A stretch of DNA of 64,000 bases from Bacteroidota bacterium (GTDB lineage: Bacteria > Bacteroidota > Bacteroidia > Bacteroidales > GCA-2711565), in contig JAHIVC010000099.1 of NCBI GenBank assembly GCA_018816945.1, forward strand, positions 254,554 to 318,553, written 5' to 3'. The notes under the pieces were generated by a model, which saw only the letters and a program-made list of their open reading frames with translations, was not told the origin of the DNA and searched no databases. This document shows, in pieces, positions 1-9,097 of the stretch. A program made the position numbers and the translations under genes. Positions within the stretch are counted from its first letter, which is position 1. Each line of letters begins with the position of its first letter.

Positions 1-675
1 TATAACTTTCTGATTATTTCCATAATATGTATTTGACATTTCGGTAGGCTTAAAGAGTTTTTCCTTTAAATAGTTTGGATAGGACATTCCTGAAACAATT
101 TCAATTATCTTTCCTGCAAGGGTGTATCCCGAATTGCAATAACTCCATTTTGTACCTGGAGCGAACTCCATAGGTTGATTTTTAAATTCATTAATCAATT
201 CATCCACCGAAAAATCTATTCTTTCCTTGTTGGCATTCCAGCCATCTATATCTCCAAAGCTCTTGATTCCAGACGTATGGCTCAATAAATGCCTTACAGA
301 AATAGAATGTCCGTGAGTGGGGTAGTCTTTAATGAATTTGGTGATATCATCATCGAGTGACAATTTTCCCTGCTCAACTAGCTGTAAAATGGCTACTGCA
401 GTAAATTGTTTAGTTATTGATCCTATACCCAAAATCATATTGGTATCCATAGGAACATTCAATTCCAGGTTGGCCATACCAAAGGCTTTTTGGTAGATTA
501 CCTTCCCTTTTAAAGCAACAAGGATGACACAACCAGGGTCGGTTGATTTATATTGTTCAACTATCAGCTTTTCAAACTTTGTCTTTAATATATTAGAGTC
601 ATCATTTTGCGCAGATATATTTAATTCACATAAAAACAATATCAATAGAATGTTAAAATATGTTGTTATTTTCAT
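1..675 (-). CDS. Exported serine hydrolase, beta-lactamase/S12 family (3' part beyond window)
   Basis: The minus-strand frame is open from the ATG at 675 to the window edge, giving 225 residues. It begins with a signal peptide ending near NISAQ. The S12/class C beta-lactamase motifs are present: SITK at residues 85-88 (nucleophile Ser85, Lys88) and YCN at 178-180. The third motif (HxG) would lie beyond the window. Relatives are D-aminopeptidases, esterases and penicillin-binding-like hydrolases, so the substrate is not predictable. It starts 17 bp after the PD40 gene at 693-1676 and is the most distal visible gene of a long minus-strand array. It is one of three S12 paralogues here. Family certain; antibiotic hydrolysis is not implied. 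Confidence 0.9.
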   Translation of the reverse strand, partial: MKITTYFNILLILFLCELNISAQNDDSNILKTKFEKLIVEQYKSTDPGCVILVALKGKVIYQKAFGMANLELNVPMDTNMILGIGSITKQFTAVAILQLVEQGKLSLDDDITKFIKDYPTHGHSISVRHLLSHTSGIKSFGDIDGWNANKERIDFSVDELINEFKNQPMEFAPGTKWSYCNSGYTLAGKIIEIVSGMSYPNYLKEKLFKPTEMSNTYYGNNQKVI

Positions 676-692
676 ATTAGATAGATTAAGTT

Positions 693-1676
693 TTATTTTA
701 ATTCGTTAATTATTTTAGCATCAACCCAATAGATGTCACTAAAGTAATTTTGTGGAGAGTTATTAAACCGTTTGAAATCTGAGTAATCCTGTGGATTCTC
801 AGGAATAGTACTCAACGGTGTTCTTCTTGAGCCGGTAAAGAACATGTATTTCCCATCCGGACTTAGCATCGGGCTATATTCACTTCCCATCGAATTAATT
901 TTATCGCCCATATTCCTTGCTTTAGTCCAATATCCATCGGGTTTTCTAAAACTGATATACAAATCATCCCCTCCAAAACCATTGGGTCGGCTTGATGCAA
1001 ATATTATAAAGCTTTCGTCAGGAGAAACATAAGGGTCAAACTCCCGAAACTCTGAATTAATGGAACTATCAAGCTTTTCGGCAGTAGAATATTCACCTTT
1101 TACAAGTTTTGACCTGTAAATATTGTTTGTTCCCTGACCTTCCCTTTGGCTTGAAAAATATAAATTTCCATTCTTGGTAACCATAGGGAAATAGTCCTCG
1201 CTTTCGGAGTTAATAAGTTTACCCAAATAAACCGGATTACCCCATGTGTTGCCTTTTCTATCTACCATCCAAAAATCGTTATCCTTTTTTGGCTCGGTAG
1301 TTCCCGGCAATGGTCTTCTGGAAGAAAAGAATAGTTTCGTTCCATCGGAAGAGATATTGATATCAATATCCCCAAATCTGCTTGCAAAAGGTAAGAGTTC
1401 TGGTTTACCCCAAATACCATTTCTCATTTTCATTTGGAATATTGAAGCGCCAGTGGGTTTTCGTAAACAAAAATATAATTCAGAACCATCAGGTGAGAAT
1501 ACAGAGTTAAGCTCGTCGAGTCCGGTTGATACAATACCAGGGGCAAATAGTTCAGGTACATCACCTGGCAACTTTTGTCCGAGGTATAAACCTGTTGGCC
1601 TTGAAACGCCATTTTGTTGTGCGAATAGAGTTCCACACGCTATTATAAGTATCGCTGAAAATACAATCTTTTTCAT
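693..1676 (-). CDS. Exported PD40 (WD40-like) beta-propeller protein
   Basis: 327 residues with an N-terminal signal sequence ending in LFAQQ; an IIAC motif could also act as a lipobox. At least four PD40-type repeats are visible as SPDGSELYF, SSDGTKLFF, SPDESFIIF and SPDGKYMFF, the TolB-like propeller repeat. No catalytic residues are apparent, so a binding or scaffold role in the periplasm is likely. It is paralogous to the protein at 4271-5224. In both cases the PD40 gene is followed by an S12 hydrolase gene in transcription order, which suggests a duplicated PD40-hydrolase pair. The exact function is unknown. Confidence 0.85.
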   Translation of the reverse strand: MKKIVFSAILIIACGTLFAQQNGVSRPTGLYLGQKLPGDVPELFAPGIVSTGLDELNSVFSPDGSELYFCLRKPTGASIFQMKMRNGIWGKPELLPFASRFGDIDINISSDGTKLFFSSRRPLPGTTEPKKDNDFWMVDRKGNTWGNPVYLGKLINSESEDYFPMVTKNGNLYFSSQREGQGTNNIYRSKLVKGEYSTAEKLDSSINSEFREFDPYVSPDESFIIFASSRPNGFGGDDLYISFRKPDGYWTKARNMGDKINSMGSEYSPMLSPDGKYMFFTGSRRTPLSTIPENPQDYSDFKRFNNSPQNYFSDIYWVDAKIINELK

Positions 1677-1691
1677 GACAAGTCCTCCATT

Positions 1692-1880
1692 TTAAAGTTC
1701 TTTCATTCTAATATTATCAATTATCTTAGCATTAACCCAATAGATATCACCATTGTCGTTTACCCTTCGGTGAAAAAAGAAGCACTTCCCATTGGGAGAA
1801 ACACTTTCTGGAAGCTTGATTTTCGTGGTATTAATATCAAGTCCTGTATTCTTTAGATTTGTCCATGAACCATCGGCATA
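1692..1880 (-). pseudogene. C-terminal remnant of a third PD40 protein
   Basis: Read on the minus strand, this stretch encodes about 62 residues. It has a SPNGKCFFF propeller strand and ends with DIYWVNAKII, close to DIYWVDAKII at the end of the intact PD40 protein directly downstream (693-1676). An in-frame TAA lies immediately before the homologous segment, no start codon is placed to express it, and the rest of the propeller is missing. I read it as the tail of a deleted paralogue, left by recombination between PD40 copies. Confidence 0.75.
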
Positions 1881-1913
1881 TTAATATTACATAAATGACG
1901 TTATTTCATCTAT

Positions 1914-2693
1914 TTAATGTTTTCTATAGCCAACAATCAGCGCATAGATTGAAATGAACAACATTGGTAAATGCATTATTCCACCCCACCATGCTTGAGA
2001 GAAGTTAATGCCCCAAGTAAAAAAAATATTGTATGATGCAAAGAGCAACCCAAAAATTCCTGACACTCGCATGATAAACAAGTTAATATGCGGATAAAAT
2101 AATGATTGCAATGTAATATACACAGGGAGCATCATACATAATGCTAATCCTCCTGCCGATGAGAAGATCAATAGTGGATCTAAATGTGGTAAACCGTGTC
2201 GTTCAGGCAACCAGAATGCAAATAAAGATGCTGGAATCAAAAAGTAATGCATTGGCTGGAAGGAGATTTTTGAATAACCATTTTTCTTACTATAGATTTC
2301 ACTAAACCATGCAAATGAAATTATGCCTATCATAACAAACCCTCCTGTATTGAAAACAGTTCCATAATTTGGATGATTAAACCCAATAAGTTGCACCGTA
2401 TAGAAAAGCAGGTAATGAAACCCTACAAACAGGGAGAATGCCGTTCTGGCTTTGTTCCTGATCAAAAATAAAACAACAACCATCAGGATAAAAGCAAGCT
2501 TAACAGGCAAATACAGGAAGTTAAGTTTAGATACAAGTGCGTAATTGGTTGTTGCTTGATCCAATGCCATAAACTCATCAAGAGACCAATTTGCTGTTGA
2601 AACCGGAGGCAAAAATTGGATTAGTACAACTACCGCAAAAAACCACCACATAGAGGATAGGCTGGTCAACTTTTCATTAGAATTTGTTTTCAT
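1914..2693 (-). CDS. Multi-pass membrane protein of unknown function
   Basis: 259 residues, strongly hydrophobic, with about seven predicted transmembrane helices (first near residues 15-30, last near 235-255) separated by short loops. A conserved-looking GGIMHLP segment and several Trp/His residues lie at helix ends. I do not recognise the family. It sits inside the exported-hydrolase array, between the PD40 remnant and the S12-TPR gene (44 bp gap), so it is probably co-transcribed. It could be a small transporter or membrane sensor, but nothing in the sequence decides this. Confidence 0.8.
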   Translation of the reverse strand: MKTNSNEKLTSLSSMWWFFAVVVLIQFLPPVSTANWSLDEFMALDQATTNYALVSKLNFLYLPVKLAFILMVVVLFLIRNKARTAFSLFVGFHYLLFYTVQLIGFNHPNYGTVFNTGGFVMIGIISFAWFSEIYSKKNGYSKISFQPMHYFLIPASLFAFWLPERHGLPHLDPLLIFSSAGGLALCMMLPVYITLQSLFYPHINLFIMRVSGIFGLLFASYNIFFTWGINFSQAWWGGIMHLPMLFISIYALIVGYRKH

Positions 2694-2737
2694 ACATTTT
2701 TCATTGAAATTCTTTTTATATATATTTTAAATTGTAT

Positions 2738-4255
2738 TTATTTTACTTTGTGTTTTGCAATTATGTTCCATGCATTTGATGCATTTCCATAGTTTGGATC
2801 AAGTTCGAGAGCCTTTTCATAGCATTCAATCGCAGATTTATTATTCTTTATTAGGAGAAATGCTTCTCCAAGACTATCAAAAGCATTCGCAGACTTAGGG
2901 TATCGTTTAACAATAAGTTTAAAAACCTCTATGGCATCATTCAGACGTTTCAATTCAATTAATTCATAGCCAATATTATTGAGTTGAGACTCATAAAACA
3001 TAACCTGACTATTATTAGTTAAATTCATGAATTCATCTGGTATATCAGCAATTTTACTTTCAGCTAAAAGTTTTCTTAATGCCAGATCACCAAATATTCT
3101 TGGATTCTCCATTTTTTTATCGGTAATAATCTCAAAAATCTTATCGTAGATTTTATATGTTTCTGATCCATTATTGCTCAGAATAATAATTGTAATCCCA
3201 TTGTCAGGGTTTTTTATATAAAGATTTGATATGCCAGGCAGATGACCGGAATGCCATACGATTTTACCTATACTTGAATTTCTTATACGCCAACCATAAC
3301 CATAAGATTGACCCTTAAGCTCAATCTCGATTGTATCGCCATTCGCCAGTAATCCCGGGGTATAAAGTTCTTGTAATGTATTTAATGATACTATTTTCCC
3401 TGAATTTAAGGCATCATCATATTTTAATAAATCTTCGGTTGTGGAAAGAATGTTTCCATCCCCAACAATACCATCAAGGTATTTCAGGTAATCAAACTCC
3501 TCAAAATTCTCTGGTAATAGATAGCCTTTTTGACTCATTGAAATGATATATCCCTTTGCAATTTCTGCGTTTTCTTCGTTACTACGATTATCGCCCTTAA
3601 CCCAAGTACTATTCATTGCTAAAGGCGTAAAGATTCTATTAGCCATAAATTCTTGATAAGTATTACCTGAAACTTTTTCAATTATTAATGCCAATAGAAC
3701 ATAGCCTGTATTTGAGTATTTCCAACTCTCGCCTGTTTTGAAATCGAGTTCAATTTTCTCTTCTTGCAGTATTTTCAAAACATCTTTATTGGTGGCAACT
3801 TTGGATTTATCCCAATGGTCCTCCATGAAATTATAAAAATCAGGAATTCCCGAAGTGTGGTTCAATAGATGCTTAATTGTAATACCCTGGTAAGGTAATT
3901 CTGGGAAAAATTTGGACATTTCATCAGAATAATCCAGTTTTCCTTCTTCTTTGAGCATAGCAATAGCAAGTGCTGTAAACTGTTTTGTAATTGATGCAAG
4001 GTCGAAAACCGATTGAGATGTAAGTTTTTTTTGACTTATAAAATTTGCATACCCAAACTCTGAACTGTACAGTACTTTTCCATTCTTTGCAACTAAAACA
4101 TTCCCGTTGAATGCATAATTTTCAGATAAGGATTCAAAAAAGGAATCTATTCGCTGAGATATTTTCTCATTGTTTTCAACCCTTGGATTGCAAGAAATTA
4201 TTGTAATTAGTATGAGAATTACATAAATTATGTTGTTTAGTCTATTTTGCTTCAT
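2738..4255 (-). CDS. Lipoprotein serine hydrolase (S12) with C-terminal TPR repeats
   Basis: 505 residues. The N-terminus is a lipoprotein signal with lipobox IISC (Cys22). The S12/beta-lactamase fold spans about residues 35-370, with SITK at 88-91, YSN at 180-182 and HSGH at 335-338, so the catalytic set is complete. The C-terminal 100 residues carry TPR-like helices (for example AIECYEKALELDPNYGNA). Such S12-TPR fusions occur in Bacteroidota; the TPR part probably mediates protein contacts. It lies 15 bp after the PD40 gene at 4271-5224, consistent with one transcript. Substrate unknown. Confidence 0.9.
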   Translation of the reverse strand: MKQNRLNNIIYVILILITIISCNPRVENNEKISQRIDSFFESLSENYAFNGNVLVAKNGKVLYSSEFGYANFISQKKLTSQSVFDLASITKQFTALAIAMLKEEGKLDYSDEMSKFFPELPYQGITIKHLLNHTSGIPDFYNFMEDHWDKSKVATNKDVLKILQEEKIELDFKTGESWKYSNTGYVLLALIIEKVSGNTYQEFMANRIFTPLAMNSTWVKGDNRSNEENAEIAKGYIISMSQKGYLLPENFEEFDYLKYLDGIVGDGNILSTTEDLLKYDDALNSGKIVSLNTLQELYTPGLLANGDTIEIELKGQSYGYGWRIRNSSIGKIVWHSGHLPGISNLYIKNPDNGITIIILSNNGSETYKIYDKIFEIITDKKMENPRIFGDLALRKLLAESKIADIPDEFMNLTNNSQVMFYESQLNNIGYELIELKRLNDAIEVFKLIVKRYPKSANAFDSLGEAFLLIKNNKSAIECYEKALELDPNYGNASNAWNIIAKHKVK

Positions 4256-4270
4256 TTCTATTAATACTAT

Positions 4271-5224
4271 CTATTTTAAAATCGTTTTCATATCAATACA
4301 AAATATATTAAACCGCCCATTATCGAAGTGCAAAGCTTTTTTCTGTATTTCATCAAAAGAGTGATTTGGGCTTCGGTCATTTAGGTTCAAACTTCTGTTG
4401 CTTGCAAAGAACAGGTACTTTCCATCAGGGCTTAATGAGGGTGACATTTCAGTGAATTGAGAGTTGACCCCATTACCTAGATTTTTGGCTTTAGTCCATG
4501 TTCCATCTAACTTACTAAACGAAATATATAAATCGCCTTGTCCCTTATCGTCTGGCCAGCCATGTGAGGTATAAATCAGAAAGCTTTCATCAGGAGCTAC
4601 AACGGCATTGTACTCGCCAACTTTTGTATTTATTGAATCCGAAAGCAGTTCGGGTTCAAGGTACTTTCCATCCTGAAACCTGGATTTCATGATTTTCATG
4701 CTGGCAGAAGTAAAATAAAGTGTTTGATTATTTGTAACAGAAGGATAAAACTCATTATTCTTAGTATTTATAGGAGCACCTATATTAACAGGGTTTCCCC
4801 ATCCTGTAGCAGTTTTTTCGACATACCAGATGTCGTAGTCTTTCTCTTTGCCGGAATTATCCACAGGCCGGTTTGAACAGAAATACAATCGCTTCCCATC
4901 AGGCGAAAACATAGGTTCGCAATCATCGAATTTACCTGAAAAAGGCGCAATCTGTGGTTTACCCCATTTTCCATTTTTATCCTTTTTGATCTGGACAATG
5001 GTAAAATGGGGTTCTTCAAGGATGCAATAGAAAATCTCGCTTGAATCGGGTGAAAGTGCCAGATCCCGATCATTTAACCCAGAGGATATTAGGTTGGGAC
5101 AATAAATCATCGCTGAATCAGCTATATTTAAAGCCCCAATATAAAAATCTACAATTTTTGTATTATCAGTTTTACAGGAGGCAAACAAAATACAGATTAA
5201 TAATAAGTTAATGATGATTTTCAT
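4271..5224 (-). CDS. PD40 beta-propeller lipoprotein
   Basis: 317 residues. The N-terminal lipoprotein signal has lipobox LFASC with Cys17, followed by KTDN. PD40 repeats are visible as SPDSSEIFY, SPDGKRLYF, APDESFLIY and SPDGKYLFF. It shares repeat layout and the SFSKLDGTWTKAKNLG-type segment with the protein at 693-1676, so the two are tandem paralogues. No enzymatic motif is seen; an envelope binding role is inferred. It is flanked by two S12 hydrolase genes at gaps of 15 and about 45 bp. Confidence 0.87.
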   Translation of the reverse strand: MKIIINLLLICILFASCKTDNTKIVDFYIGALNIADSAMIYCPNLISSGLNDRDLALSPDSSEIFYCILEEPHFTIVQIKKDKNGKWGKPQIAPFSGKFDDCEPMFSPDGKRLYFCSNRPVDNSGKEKDYDIWYVEKTATGWGNPVNIGAPINTKNNEFYPSVTNNQTLYFTSASMKIMKSRFQDGKYLEPELLSDSINTKVGEYNAVVAPDESFLIYTSHGWPDDKGQGDLYISFSKLDGTWTKAKNLGNGVNSQFTEMSPSLSPDGKYLFFASNRSLNLNDRSPNHSFDEIQKKALHFDNGRFNIFCIDMKTILK

Positions 5225-5268
5225 ATTCGTTGACTTTTAATTACATATGATTAATAAAAAACCAGATA

Positions 5269-7176
5269 TCAATAAGCCCAAAGCCTTAACCCAACAATTT
5301 CGTAGTAATAAAAGAAAATGGATAAACCAAGCAATGTAAAAGAAACTGTTAGAAGGTATATTTTTTCCATTTTATTTTTAAACCCCGTCCTTTTGGATAA
5401 ATCGTAGGACCAAATGCTGATTAACGAAAACAATGGAAAAAGCAAGGAGAAAGCAAATACCAGGATACTGGTTAAGGAAACTTTTCCGGCATGAATGGCA
5501 TCGCCAAACCAGACAGAAAGGGCATATAAACAAATGAAAAAGCTTAAAACACCCAGCAAAGGCCATAGGCGCCCCCAAACAGAAAATTCCTGTTTTGATT
5601 TACCAAGTAATTTTCTTACCAGTTTTTTAACTGGCCAGACAATGCTAAACACTATAAATGAAAGAAAGATGATTATACTTAGAAATAAAAAAATCCTGTG
5701 AAATGCCGGGATCCATGCTGAACCTTTATAATAAAAAAGCTTACCGGAGATAGTTAACATCATTTTTCCATCTGAATCTTCGAAAAAATAAACGGATTCG
5801 AAATTTTCAGTTGACATTCGGTATGCATTGCCGTCCACATGGATAAGAGCAATTTTATTGCCTTGAAATTCAGTAATATATAAAGAATCTTCCTCAAATG
5901 TTATGGTTTGGCCTCCTAAAAAATAATTCGGAAACCTGTCGAGGCTGATGCCATAATTTGCCTGGGTATAATATCCGGTTAGTTCGTTATTGTTTAATCT
6001 TTTTATGGAATAAATGGATGAATCCTTCTGAATACTCTTGTCAGAATCTAAATACGAAGCAACAGCACTGACCAATTTCCAGAAATAATCAGAGTTTTGG
6101 TTAATCAGGACAATAAAACCGATTCCCGATTCCGGATTGATGAGGAATATAGAATTAAAATTAGGTAATCCGCCTCCGTGACCATAGAATTTTTGACCAT
6201 CTACAAAGAAAGAACTGAAACCAGAACCATATCCTTGCTTAAACCCTTCTTTTGCCGGAATGGAAGAGGAAGGATAGCGCATTTGTACTAAAGTTGCAGA
6301 ATCAATGATACTTCCCTGATCAAATTGGCCATTATTTAAAATCATCTGGACAAATTTTGCCAAATCGGATATGTCAGAATTGATTCCTCCCGAAGGCCTC
6401 ATCATTACCGGCGTATATGGCACAGGTTTACCATCATTGGTATATCCTTGGGCAAAGCTTGTTTTGTCAAATGCTGTTCTGTAATAGGTTGTTGAATTGG
6501 CACCTGTTTTATCCAGTATATTTTGCCGGATGTATTCTTCAAACTTCATTCCTGTTGCTTTTTCAATAACAAGCGCCAGCAATGAATAAGCATCATTCGA
6601 ATAAGAAGTGAATTCACCAGACTTCCAACGTACATTTCTGGATTTGGGGTTTACAGAAAAAATCTCATTCAATGTGGGAATATTGTCTTCATTTGTAAGA
6701 TAGCCTTCGTTAAAATGTACATCATCAATACCTGATGTATGCTCCAATAAATGGATAATCCTAACCGGAAATTCACTTTCCCATTTATTTTTTATTTCTA
6801 TATCAGGAATGTATTTTTTTACAGGATCGTCAAGGCTTATTTTGGTATCTTTTACCAATTGCATGATAGCAATGGCAAGATAGGTTTTTGAAATCGAACC
6901 TAAGCTGAAAATGGTTTTGTTGTTTACAGGGATTTTTTTAGCAATATCAGCATAGCCATAAGTGTTTATCCATATGTTGTCTTTTTGGATGATGGCAATG
7001 GCAGCGCCTGGAATTTCATATTTTTTAAGTATTTCAGCGATATCCTTATTAAATATAGTTGTATCAGTCAGTCTGAATACAGCAGGTTCAATTTTTTGGC
7101 TATATGAATTAATTGTTAGCAAAAGGCATAGAAGCGTCGTGATGATTTGACTTATTTTTTTTTCTATTATTTTCAT
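5269..7176 (-). CDS. Exported serine hydrolase (S12) with C-terminal membrane helices
   Basis: The frame can extend upstream to a TTG at 7203, but ATG at 7176 (MKIIEKK) or 7185 gives a clean signal peptide ending NSYSQ; I chose 7176. Counted from the 7203 start, the S12 motifs are SISK at 103-106, YSN at 201-203 and HGGG at 342-345. After the hydrolase domain comes a DUF3471-like beta segment, then about four transmembrane helices in the last 150 residues. The enzyme is therefore probably membrane-anchored with its active site in the periplasm. This is the third S12 paralogue of the array. The HGGG motif resembles esterase and D-peptidase members more than true beta-lactamases. Confidence 0.9.
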   Translation of the reverse strand: MKIIEKKISQIITTLLCLLLTINSYSQKIEPAVFRLTDTTIFNKDIAEILKKYEIPGAAIAIIQKDNIWINTYGYADIAKKIPVNNKTIFSLGSISKTYLAIAIMQLVKDTKISLDDPVKKYIPDIEIKNKWESEFPVRIIHLLEHTSGIDDVHFNEGYLTNEDNIPTLNEIFSVNPKSRNVRWKSGEFTSYSNDAYSLLALVIEKATGMKFEEYIRQNILDKTGANSTTYYRTAFDKTSFAQGYTNDGKPVPYTPVMMRPSGGINSDISDLAKFVQMILNNGQFDQGSIIDSATLVQMRYPSSSIPAKEGFKQGYGSGFSSFFVDGQKFYGHGGGLPNFNSIFLINPESGIGFIVLINQNSDYFWKLVSAVASYLDSDKSIQKDSSIYSIKRLNNNELTGYYTQANYGISLDRFPNYFLGGQTITFEEDSLYITEFQGNKIALIHVDGNAYRMSTENFESVYFFEDSDGKMMLTISGKLFYYKGSAWIPAFHRIFLFLSIIIFLSFIVFSIVWPVKKLVRKLLGKSKQEFSVWGRLWPLLGVLSFFICLYALSVWFGDAIHAGKVSLTSILVFAFSLLFPLFSLISIWSYDLSKRTGFKNKMEKIYLLTVSFTLLGLSIFFYYYEIVGLRLWAY

Positions 7177-7229
7177 AATCAGCATATTAGTTTTGTAATG
7201 CAAGAGATATGAAATGGCATTCAGTTTTC

Positions 7230-7343
7230 CTATTTTTGATTCACTACTTCTTTTGCCCAGAGTATCTCTGCATTAGGATCAAATTTTAATTCTTTAAATT
7301 TCTGATAGGTCAAAGGGTAATCAGGAGTAAAGCATATCTTCAT
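7230..7343 (-). pseudogene. C-terminal remnant of an S41-type protease gene
   Basis: The minus strand encodes 37 codons beginning MKICFTPDYPLTYQKF and containing DPNAEI. This matches the end of the intact S41 protease at 9098-10717 (FIPDFPLTEQKY ... DPNAEI). The catalytic domain is absent, so this is the tail of a deleted or recombined second copy, now lying between the GGT and S12-TM genes. A short expressed peptide cannot be excluded because an ATG is present. Confidence 0.75.
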
Positions 7344-7355
7344 TTTTAAATATTT

Positions 7356-9071
7356 TTAGAAACCTAAAGCACTGCCATCTAAACTTCTTGGATCACAAGC
7401 ACCGTAAATAATTTTTAATTCCTGATCGATCCAGATACCCATTGCTGGGCCAAATCTCAGATCTTTATATGGCAATACTATATGCCCCATTTTCTTTAGT
7501 AGTTCTTGAGAATCAGAAGATGTTGTAAACCATTGCATGATAATCTGATTTGGAATCCATCCATGAAAAATTCTTGGTGCGGCAATGGCTTCGGCAATAT
7601 TCATCTGAAAATCTATTAGATTTGATATAACCTGAACATTAGTAGTTATAATTGTTGGTCCACCCGGACTACCAAGTACAGCTATCAGTTTGCCATTCTT
7701 AGCCAGAATTGTTGGAGTCATGCTGGAAAGGGGTCTTTTCCCTGGTTCAATCCAGTTAGGTTTTGTCCCAATATTTGCCGTTCTTAATTTTAGGTTAGGT
7801 GCATAATTGAAATCGCCCATATTATTATTAAATACAACACCAGTTCCTTCAGGTACAAAATAAGAACCGAAATCACCTCCTAGTGAATAAGTAACAGATA
7901 CTCCATTCCCTTCAGCGTCAGCAACTGAGAAGTGAGTGGTTTCCAAGGATTCATTAGCTTTCCAAAGTTCAAGTGTATCACTAGTTGATGCTCTTAAAGT
8001 ATCAATTCTACTTGCAATCTCTTGTGCATATTCTTTAGATGTCAGCTCATTGATTGGAATATTCGTATTAAAATCTGGATCCCCAAGGTATAGCGATCTA
8101 TCACGAAATGCCTGTTTAAAGGCTTCTGCCAAAATATGTATATGTTTTGCTGAATTATGAGCATAATCTTTCAGGTTAAAATTTTCAAGAATATTTAACG
8201 TTTCAAGCTCAGTTATTCCTCCAGAACATGGAAGCGACATACCATAAAAATCAAAGCCTCTGTATGTACCTTTAACAGGTTCCCTTTCAATTGCCTGATA
8301 ATTGTTAAAATCTTTTTCGGTAACTACTCCGCCATATTCCTGAATGCCCTTAACTATTAACTTTGTTATACTGCTATTGTAGAAACCGTCTTTCCCTTTC
8401 TTTTGAATTTCTTTTAGAGTTTTTGCCATGTCAGGCTGTTTCCATATTTCACCAACTTCATAGATAGAACCATCCTTCTTCAGAAAGAATGCTTTTGAGG
8501 AAGGAAACATTTCAAAATACTTTTTGCATTCTTCCATCTCTTTATGCAATGCAATTCCTACGGGAAAACCATTTTCTGCCAAATCAATTGCCGGTTGCAA
8601 TAACTCCTTCCAGCTGATTTTTCCATATTTTTTATGCGCTAACTCTAGCCCAGCTACAGTTCCAGGTATCCCGATAGACTTTGGACTATCAAGAATATCT
8701 AGGTTTTCCATTCCTGAACTCCTCATCTTACGACTTTTGAGATCAATGAACATATCCATCTGTGAGTTTGCAGGTGCTTTTACTCTAAAATCAATAGATG
8801 TAACTGTTCCATCACTTTTATGAATCAACATAAAGCCATCGCCACCAATATTCCCACAAGAAGGATAAGTAACAGCCATTGCGAAAGCTGTTGCTACAGC
8901 TGCATCGATTGCATTACCCCCATTTTGTAAAACGGATAGACCGACTTTCGTAGCTATATCATTTGTACTTACAACCATCCCTTTTTTTGACTCCTTTGGA
9001 AAGTATGATTGAGAAAATGATGGATAGGTAAGCGCTAGATTAAGGAATAACACTAATATTTTTGTTTTCAT
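7356..9071 (-). CDS. ggt: Gamma-glutamyltransferase, exported
   Basis: 571 residues with a signal peptide ending PSFSQS. Family landmarks are GGNAIDAAVA near residue 51, the autoprocessing site TTHFSVAD with nucleophile Thr378 (N-terminus of the mature small subunit), PLSSMTPTI and GSPGGPTI. GGT cleaves or transfers gamma-glutamyl groups of glutathione and gamma-glutamyl peptides in the periplasm. It lies 26 bp after the S41 gene. A second GGT-family gene is at 43461-45149 but has a different sequence around its nucleophile, so the two are not recent duplicates. Confidence 0.94.
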   Translation of the reverse strand: MKTKILVLFLNLALTYPSFSQSYFPKESKKGMVVSTNDIATKVGLSVLQNGGNAIDAAVATAFAMAVTYPSCGNIGGDGFMLIHKSDGTVTSIDFRVKAPANSQMDMFIDLKSRKMRSSGMENLDILDSPKSIGIPGTVAGLELAHKKYGKISWKELLQPAIDLAENGFPVGIALHKEMEECKKYFEMFPSSKAFFLKKDGSIYEVGEIWKQPDMAKTLKEIQKKGKDGFYNSSITKLIVKGIQEYGGVVTEKDFNNYQAIEREPVKGTYRGFDFYGMSLPCSGGITELETLNILENFNLKDYAHNSAKHIHILAEAFKQAFRDRSLYLGDPDFNTNIPINELTSKEYAQEIASRIDTLRASTSDTLELWKANESLETTHFSVADAEGNGVSVTYSLGGDFGSYFVPEGTGVVFNNNMGDFNYAPNLKLRTANIGTKPNWIEPGKRPLSSMTPTILAKNGKLIAVLGSPGGPTIITTNVQVISNLIDFQMNIAEAIAAPRIFHGWIPNQIIMQWFTTSSDSQELLKKMGHIVLPYKDLRFGPAMGIWIDQELKIIYGACDPRSLDGSALGF

Positions 9072-9097
9072 GATTTTTGCATTTTAATGAATAATTT

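Noticed and set aside
1-7176. Calling the S12 proteins beta-lactamase resistance genes
   Set aside because: They share the fold and motifs, but esterases and D-peptidases have the same ones, and nothing here shows antibiotic hydrolysis.
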